Origin: Climacium dendroides
Taxonomy: Eukaryota; Streptophyta; Bryopsida; Hypnales; Climaciaceae
DNA length: 64,000 bases
NCBI GenBank assembly: GCA_950106755.1
Contig: OX467084.1
Coordinates: 38,753,213 to 38,817,212 of the forward strand
Direction of reading: 5' to 3'
The translations under genes and the position numbers were made by a program. The notes beneath the pieces are model-generated. The model ran no database searches, was not told the origin of the DNA, and saw only the letters and a program-made list of their open reading frames with translations. Shown here piece by piece: positions 58,215-64,000 of the stretch (position 1 is its first letter; each line of letters opens with the position of its first letter).

Positions 58215-58536
58215 ATGGGGAATTTCGTTAAAATGGCGGCATTCCATGTGCCATTTTTCAGACCGCCCGCTCTGAATTGTAAAAGTGACATCTAGGAAAG
58301 GTATAGTTTTCAAGAATCTTGATTATTTATAGATTTAAGAAATCTATGACTACTATAGATTTCAGACTGCACGATTTGAATTGTAAAAGTGACATCTAAA
58401 ATAGGTATAGATTTCAAACATCTAAGAGTGATATAGATTTAAGATATCTATGACGTTTGTACACTTCAGAACGCTCGCTCTGAACTATAAAAATTGCCAA
58501 AGTAGAGGAATTTCGCCATTTTAACGAAATTGCCTA
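58215..58536. mobile_element. MITE family B copy (322 bp)
   Basis: Left end ATGGGGAATTTCGTTAAAAT; right end ATTTTAACGAAATTGCCTA. The direct repeat TAGAT flanks it exactly (58210-58214 and 58537-58541). The interior has two partial repeats of GACATCTA..AGGTATAG. Confidence 0.85.
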
Positions 58537-58541
58537 TAGAT

Positions 58542-59035
58542 GCAAATTGTTTTTTTAAAGTCATCATTAAATTTTTTTTCTATATTGCAATTTATAACAT
58601 GTCTACACACATGTTATGCTAAAGTGTTTATCAAACACATTCAACTTTGAATACAACAATCTAAAGTTGCTAAAATTGATAACAAGGTGGGTCGAAAATC
58701 CTATTTTTTTTCCAATTCAAAAAATTGAATTACTAGGGATTATTGATTTTTGAAAATATAAAACAAGTGTAGTTTTTAGAGGTTAGAAGCACCATTAAAT
58801 ACCCATTCTATAGAATTTGGGAGAAATAGTGTTGTATAAAACTAGAAGTTGATAAACTATTATATGAAGAAATTCTAAAAATGGCTCATTCAATCATTCT
58901 ATAGAATAATAACATGGTATAAGTGTGCATCTTTTTGTATATTTTAAAAAGATAATATTTTTATTTATTTATTTTGGTGGTTCCTTTTGTTCATAACCAT
59001 TTCAATAGAGTTTCTTCAAATGGTTAATTTTCAAT
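58542..59035. other. A+T-rich spacer
   Basis: No gene or repeat end recognised. Confidence 0.5.
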
Positions 59036-59208
59036 AGGGGAATTTTATTAAAATGAAAAATACTTTATGACTTTAACATCTCATAGTTCAGACCAGGTGG
59101 TTTGAATTCTAGTACACTAATAGATTTCAGACCGCCTAGTCTGAATTGTGGGAATGGCACTCTGTGAAAATGACACATAGAATATCACCATTTTAATGAA
59201 ATTCCCCA
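59036..59208. mobile_element. MITE family B copy, shortest (173 bp)
   Basis: Left end AGGGGAATTTTATTAAAATG; right end CATTTTAATGAAATTCCCCA. TCAAT flanks both ends (59031-59035 and 59209-59213). It keeps the family's CAGACCGCCTAGTCTGAATT segment. Confidence 0.85.
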
Positions 59209-60131
59209 TCAATGTGCTTTCTCAATTGTGAATTGTCTTCCTGTTTTTTACAAATTGAAAGTTTGAAACATCAAAGTACCTGTTATCCCAAGGTTTTATA
59301 CTGGGAATTTGCACTTAACTTCTTAGTTCATCTTCTTATTCTATTCTCAATCTTCCAAGAGTATAATCTCTTCATAATTTTTTAATTTTTAAAATATTGA
59401 TTTCAGGCAGTGTACTAGAAGAAATCATGCTAAACCGCAGAGTAACAGTCTACCAGAACGCAACAAATAATACTCAGGTTATCACCCATGTTTCCAAGGA
59501 CGGCAAGGATCGCAAGCCTCATGCAAACCCAATTATTGATTCAGTCGACATGTAGATAGAGCAAATGTTTTAGTTGACAAAAGAAACAGGTAGTTCAAAG
59601 TCTACTACAAACATTATTAAAAAAAATTCAGAATAGATTGCAAAAGAATCTCCGAGACAAATGTGCACGCACAATTGCAAGCTAAGTGTAACTGAAGTCA
59701 CGAGCACGAACAGTATGTTTTTCAACTGCTATAGAAGAGCTACAGTAGATCGAACTTCTATCCGCTATAACTAGATCGACTTCATCATAGTATTCCGGAC
59801 CATCAATACGTACTACCGGCCTAGCTACATAAGACTGATGATGTCCAGTACACTAGAGAATCGATCTACTGCTAGCATGAGCAAGGACGAATCCGCTAGC
59901 TTATTCAAATAATAATCAATAGCTACAAATAATGCAATTCTGAATATAATGCAAATGAATAAATGAATGTGTGAGCTCTTTGCCAGCCAACTAATTGCGT
60001 GCCATCACAAAGTCTGTCGTATCTGTCGTATCTGGCTAGCTTATTAATCCGAGAAAAGAACCGATCCTCAGTAGTCTCCACTAGCAATTGCAGGGAGAAT
60101 AATGATCTTCACTTTCCATGAAGTCCTTCGA
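59209..60131. other. Intergenic DNA, including the 3' flank of the Cys-rich gene
   Basis: No gene recognised. Base composition becomes more balanced from about 59650, consistent with the 3' flank of a minus-strand gene. Confidence 0.4.
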
Positions 60132-60620
60132 TCAGGTAGCACCAATTTCCACTTCTAGAGCGGCAGAACGTCCCTCGCCATTGCCGCAGACTGGGCAAGG
60201 GAACCTGCGGCAAACGTGGCCGCCGTCTCCGAACAAGATCACACCAGTCTGCTGGCGGCCATGTTGAAGCAGCTGCTGCACTGCACCATGAGCATAGAAT
60301 TCCAGCATTTGTGGTGTCACCACTGCAGCTGCGCTGGACAGGAATCCACGTTGAGACCTTCCGGGGTTGCAAACGGGGCAAGGAAACCTCTTGCAGCGAT
60401 GCCCATCTCCCATGGACGCCATCTTTGGAGATGGCCTCAAGTGCTTTGCCTGTTTAGACTCGGTCTGGAAGTCGGTGATTGTGAAGCCTGTAAAGGCAGC
60501 TTCCAATTTGCATTGGGAGCACGTCGAGCACTGGCCATGGGCTGATCCCAAGCAGCATGCGCAGTCGGCCTTGTTAGCCAGCTTCTGGTGAGACAGGCTC
60601 ATTATAGTGGAGTTTTCCAT
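60132..60620 (-). CDS. Small cysteine-rich protein with duplicated CxxxxCxxC motif
   Basis: An uninterrupted minus-strand frame of 162 residues, clearly more G+C-rich than its flanks, with 12 Cys. Residues 20-37 form a cluster, C-x-CC-x7-C-x2-C-x2-C. Two further motifs are near-copies of each other: GDGHRCKRFPCPVC at 71-84 and GDGGHVCRRFPCPVC at 131-145. Each has a basic RFPCPVC core. The spacing C-x4-C-x2-C with nearby His suggests metal binding, probably zinc. There is no signal peptide or membrane span, so it is probably nuclear or cytosolic. The start is the first ATG after a TATA box about 200 bp upstream (60821-60830), and an in-frame alternative is Met7. I do not recognise the family. 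It could be the only exon or the main exon of the gene. Confidence 0.65.
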   Translation of the reverse strand: MENSTIMSLSHQKLANKADCACCLGSAHGQCSTCSQCKLEAAFTGFTITDFQTESKQAKHLRPSPKMASMGDGHRCKRFPCPVCNPGRSQRGFLSSAAAVVTPQMLEFYAHGAVQQLLQHGRQQTGVILFGDGGHVCRRFPCPVCGNGEGRSAALEVEIGAT

Positions 60621-60820
60621 GAGCTGACGAGAAGCTTGATCGATGAGTCGAAGAGAATAGATCGAGTACGTATGTAGAATTCGAAGCAGAATTGCAAAAG
60701 GAAAAGGAATGAAGCGATGGATGAGCTGAGAAGTCCTGGCACTTTGAATTGGAATGAGTTGCTTGCTGTGAATGCTCTAACAGCCTGTGAATGTTGTAAT
60801 TGTCTGTTCCTGGACCAGGG

Positions 60821-60830
60821 ATTTATAGTA
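60821..60830 (-). promoter_or_regulatory. TATA box of the Cys-rich gene
   Basis: On the minus strand the sequence reads TTACTATAAATCCCTGG. It is about 200 bp before the ATG at 60620, so a start of transcription near 60790 and a leader of about 170 bases are expected. Inferred from sequence only. Confidence 0.55.
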
Positions 60831-61078
60831 ACTGCCGCAACGTAACAAGGGCTCCGCCACTTGTCGCCCTCAGGTGAAAGCTAGAGACAGACATGGAGGT
60901 TGGAGAGTTGTGGAGAGTTTGTCCTTCTTCGATTGTCCAGCATTTTTACTGGCTTCATTTGGAGCATTCAACATGCTCTCGAGCACGAGTTTGCCGTCAC
61001 GTACTAGTCATTCCGACATTCCACAAGAAGGATAGTTACACACGTTGCACCACCGAATGAATGTCAGTGAATGCCTGG

Positions 61079-61354
61079 CTAGACGCGCTTACGTGGAAGT
61101 CCTTCTGAATATCCAGATGTGGTGGTAAATTGAAATCGAGATGATCGATTGCCCCCAGGAGTAATTGTGGAGAATTTGAAGATACTACCTTGAGGCATGC
61201 AGACAGATCTCTTGAAGTAGTTCATTTGGCTACTGTAAGAAGCATCAAATTCCAATTTGTCTAAATTTGCGAAATGTAGGCGGCTAAACTGGATGCTCAT
61301 CGACCGCGTTCTGGAACGGTCAGAAATGATTACGGCACTTGTCTCATCGAACAA
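61079..61354 (-). other. Unassigned open frame of 91 codons
   Basis: Starts MFDETSAVII and ends EGLPRKRV. The composition is balanced and protein-like, in DNA of moderate G+C, but no motif is recognised. It is upstream of the Cys-rich gene on the same strand and beyond that gene's TATA box, so it is probably not part of the same transcript. It may be a small gene, an exon or chance. Confidence 0.2.
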
Positions 61355-62029
61355 GATGAATATGTTGGATTGGCGGTTTTAAGTCTGTACCGTTAATTAA
61401 TTTCCTCAGGAAATTTGAAACCACCATGCATCACAGTCTGCGAAACTAGTAATGCACATGTGTCCATGTCGGTAAAATCCCTGATTTGCTCAAGTGTTTT
61501 GGAGGTGCCACCGGGTTCCGGCCAAATAAGAACTTTAATTCCCTAACTGACGCAAAATCTTACGTACTCCACCAATTGACTAGCTAGATGAATTAATGCG
61601 ATTGCTGAGAATATTGTGGTTCGTTAGTTACGTAATTTGTGTCTGTGGAGGATTGTTTGTGTCACAGGACGGCGTTAAGTTGTCCGTCGGGGGAATGTCG
61701 GTTTCGAGCTGGACCCATTCACACGTCAATGTGAGTTGAGCTGGAGATCATATTGCAGACGTTACACCGACACAATAACAGACCGGCTGACCGTCTCACT
61801 TTCGGCTAGCGTTAGGGATAATTAATAATTTTTGAGTTTTACCAGCTATTTTCCTTTAATTCCCACTAGTGTAGCCTTGTGCCGTTGGCCCAGTTTTCAT
61901 CACAATTTAGTCGTGCTTTAGTTTTCATTTTATTTTTGGAATAATTAATCTATATCTTAATAAAAATTATTGTAAAATAAAAGATATTTGCTTAAATGTT
62001 CAAAAACTTTCACACAATATGTTCAAATG
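61355..62029. other. Intergenic DNA without a recognised gene
   Basis: Balanced composition to about 61800, then A+T-rich. Confidence 0.45.
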
Positions 62030-62420
62030 TTACAAAACAAAATTCATGCACTCCTGTCTGTAGAGAAATTTTTAACAGTACCAAGTATGTGATTGAGTGA
62101 TGCATGGTTCAAAAGATCCATAATTTAAGATAATTCAAGATCCAAAAACACTTCAAAATCCCATAACGTTCAATTACACTATATGTAAAATTCTTCAAAA
62201 CAAAGTCCATACACCCCTCCTTACAAAGAACTTTTTAATTATATCATGAATGCAATTGAGTAACACACAATCCAAAAGTTCTATAATTTAGGATAATTTA
62301 AGATTAAAAAATAACTAAAAATTCATAACTTTTACGTTGTATATCTAGATGCCACAAAACAAAGTCTATGCACCTCTCTTCTTTCTAATGGTACCATAAA
62401 TGCAACCATGGAACCTATGG
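62030..62420 (+). repeat. Degenerate tandem repeat, about 160 bp period, about 2.5 copies
   Basis: The phrase CAAAACAAAgTC.ATgCACc begins units near 62033, 62196 and 62355. Each is followed by a TACCA..ATGcaATtgAG and a CAtAATTTAgGATAATTtAAG segment. It is A+T-rich and non-coding. Confidence 0.65.
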
Positions 62421-63109
62421 TTTACTATAACAATTTTTTTTTAAAGCCTAATTTAATTTCCATATATTGAACCATTTTTTCAAATATTAAGTCCAACTTT
62501 TTGCTATTTTTATTCTAAATAAAAACTTTATAGATTCTTTCATTGCTTTTTCTTCAATGTTTTCAAATTGCAATTAGGATTTTTTCCAATTCCACTAGCT
62601 AATAATGAACTAAGTCAACTAACAAGCAATTCTCCCCAAATATTGCTTTTATCATTTGACCAATTTTTTCTCCTTTTACCTTATTCACTTTGTAACTCCT
62701 AATTCCTAAAGACTCAAGGATTTGGGATCAAATATATCATGTTATAAATTAAAGATTCCATGACTTTTTTGCATCAAAGAAGACAATGTGATTCATATAG
62801 TCAAATGATGAATATTCTTCCCAAATATTCATATAGTCAAAAATTTTAAATTATTTATAGATTTGCTTCAATTTTTTTTGAATATTTTAACTTCAAAAAT
62901 ATTCACCAAAAATACAATTTTTATCTTTAAGATTTGGAATTTTCTACAATCAATCAAAATTGCACCTAGATTTTAATTGATTTGTGTAAAATGTACAAAA
63001 TTTAGTGATGAGAATATCTATGTTTTCTCCATACAGGAAAGTTTCCAACACTAGACAAATACTAAACAATATGTACTATTTTCTTTATAATTTTAGTTTT
63101 TAAAATTTA
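62421..63109. other. A+T-rich DNA without a gene
   Basis: Nothing recognised. Confidence 0.5.
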
Positions 63110-63851
63110 GGGTCATTGCAAAAAAGACTAGTCTTATTTATCTTTATAACAAGGGGTACCTTCTTGACATTTTTATTTGAAGCATAAACCTCATGAACTT
63201 TAAATTTTTATTAGAGATGTCTAACTTGATGAAAATTAGACTACTCATTTTTTTCAAATAAAAAATTATTATTATAAATTTAAAAATAATTTTTGCTTAC
63301 TTGTCATATTATGAGGTTTAAGGGTTTTTACTATGTTAGGATAGGAATATATTTTCATACTATGCAAAAATACCATGAAAATTTCAACTCTTAATCATTA
63401 AATTTGGAGACTCCCTATCATAACAAATTTAAAAATATATTATTTTGTGTCCTCCACATGAGTGCAAACAACAATCTTTTTGCGTGCAATTTTTGAATAA
63501 TGAAGATGGTTCTAAGATCAATCTTTTGGTAAAATCTCATCACTATAAATTCTTTTTCTAAATGCCAATTTTAGATTTTAAAAATTTATTTTTCCTATTT
63601 TTTACAAATAAAAATGTGAAATTACAGTGAAAGTACCTATTTTCATGAGATTTTGCATTTTTTTTAGTTCTCCTATTTAGAAAAAGTTTCTATGTTTTTC
63701 CTTCTTTGGATCCTTTTTCTTAAAGGTATATATATTAAACTTTTTTTTGATACTTTTAAGAATTATTTTCATATTAGAAAGCACTTCCAAAAAAAAATGG
63801 GTATTGTGCAAAAACGCTACAAAAAATGCACAATCTTTCTTGCAATGACCC
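63110..63851. mobile_element. MITE family A, full copy (about 742 bp), diverged
   Basis: Left end GGGTCATTGCAAAAAAGACT and right end AATCTTTCTTGCAATGACCC are inverted. The interior follows the copy at 9957-10691 in the same direction, for example AGTTCTCCTATTTAGA and AAAGGTATATATATTAAAC near the right end. The flanks are too diverged to call a target duplication. Confidence 0.65.
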
Positions 63852-64000
63852 TATATAAATAAAAGACAATCATTACAACAAAAGCAATGTTTTATAACTG
63901 CAAAAATATGACTAAGGATGACTAGTGATTGCTCACAGTTATATTCTTGGATGCCAACACCTTGGGGAGAAATATGATTGCAAAATATGACTACTAGTCA
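63852..64000. other. A+T-rich DNA to the window edge
   Basis: No gene recognised. ATGACTAsTGAT-like text occurs twice near the end. Confidence 0.5.

Noticed and set aside
60109..60591. Other frames overlapping the Cys-rich gene on both strands
   Set aside because: Only the 60620-60132 frame has the duplicated motif and clustered Cys residues. The rest follow from high G+C.

Overview
The window is nuclear DNA of a land plant. Genes are split by GT..AG introns, exons are richer in G+C than the very A+T-rich DNA around them, and the transposons are of plant type (CACTA, Mutator-like and MITE families). A Tc1-type (DD34E) transposase piece, a second tnp2-like transposase lineage and a DUF7869-like fragment fit a non-seed plant (bryophyte, lycophyte or fern) better than a flowering plant, but this is only an inference and no species is claimed.

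Layout. 1-2.7 kb: the 3' exons of a receptor-like kinase (RLK) pseudogene, cut by the window edge. 2.7-11.2 kb: A+T-rich repeats, including direct and inverted copies of a ~400 bp unit, an (AT)n microsatellite, two islands of GGGCCGG repeats, an interlocked pair of long inverted repeats, and two MITEs. 11.3-12.5 kb: a decayed DUF7869-like gene (minus strand). 13.5-18.7 kb: remnants of a multi-exon gene that includes an FCP1/HAD-phosphatase-like domain broken by stops, with a 179 bp tandem repeat. 20.1 kb: C-terminal part of a Tc1-type transposase. 21.4-24.3 kb: a broken tnp2-like transposase. 26.1 kb: a Mutator-type MITE with a 9 bp target-site duplication.

27.7-32.8 kb: the best-supported intact gene, a six-exon RLK of about 553 residues with a signal peptide, a very short proline-rich ectodomain, one membrane span and an RD kinase. 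Its 3' half is duplicated at 1-2.7 kb, and its last exon again at 33.2-33.9 kb as a split remnant. 37.3-53.9 kb: a probable 16.7 kb CACTA element. It carries a tnp2 transposase (minus strand), a TNPA-like gene (plus strand), a smaller nested non-autonomous CACTA element with a perfect 3 bp TSD, a captured fragment of a plant alpha/beta-hydrolase gene and possibly other captured exons. 53.9-60 kb: mostly non-coding, with further MITEs. 60.1-60.6 kb: a small cysteine-rich gene with a duplicated CxxxxCxxC motif and a TATA box. 61.4-64 kb: A+T-rich repeats.

Only the RLK at 27.7-32.8 kb and the cysteine-rich gene at 60.1-60.6 kb look potentially functional. Most other coding remnants belong to mobile elements or decayed duplicates. 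Several are broken by stops explained by C-to-T (or G-to-A) changes, as expected for methylated, silenced DNA. At least six copies of one MITE family and four of another are scattered through the window and help date the insertions relative to one another.
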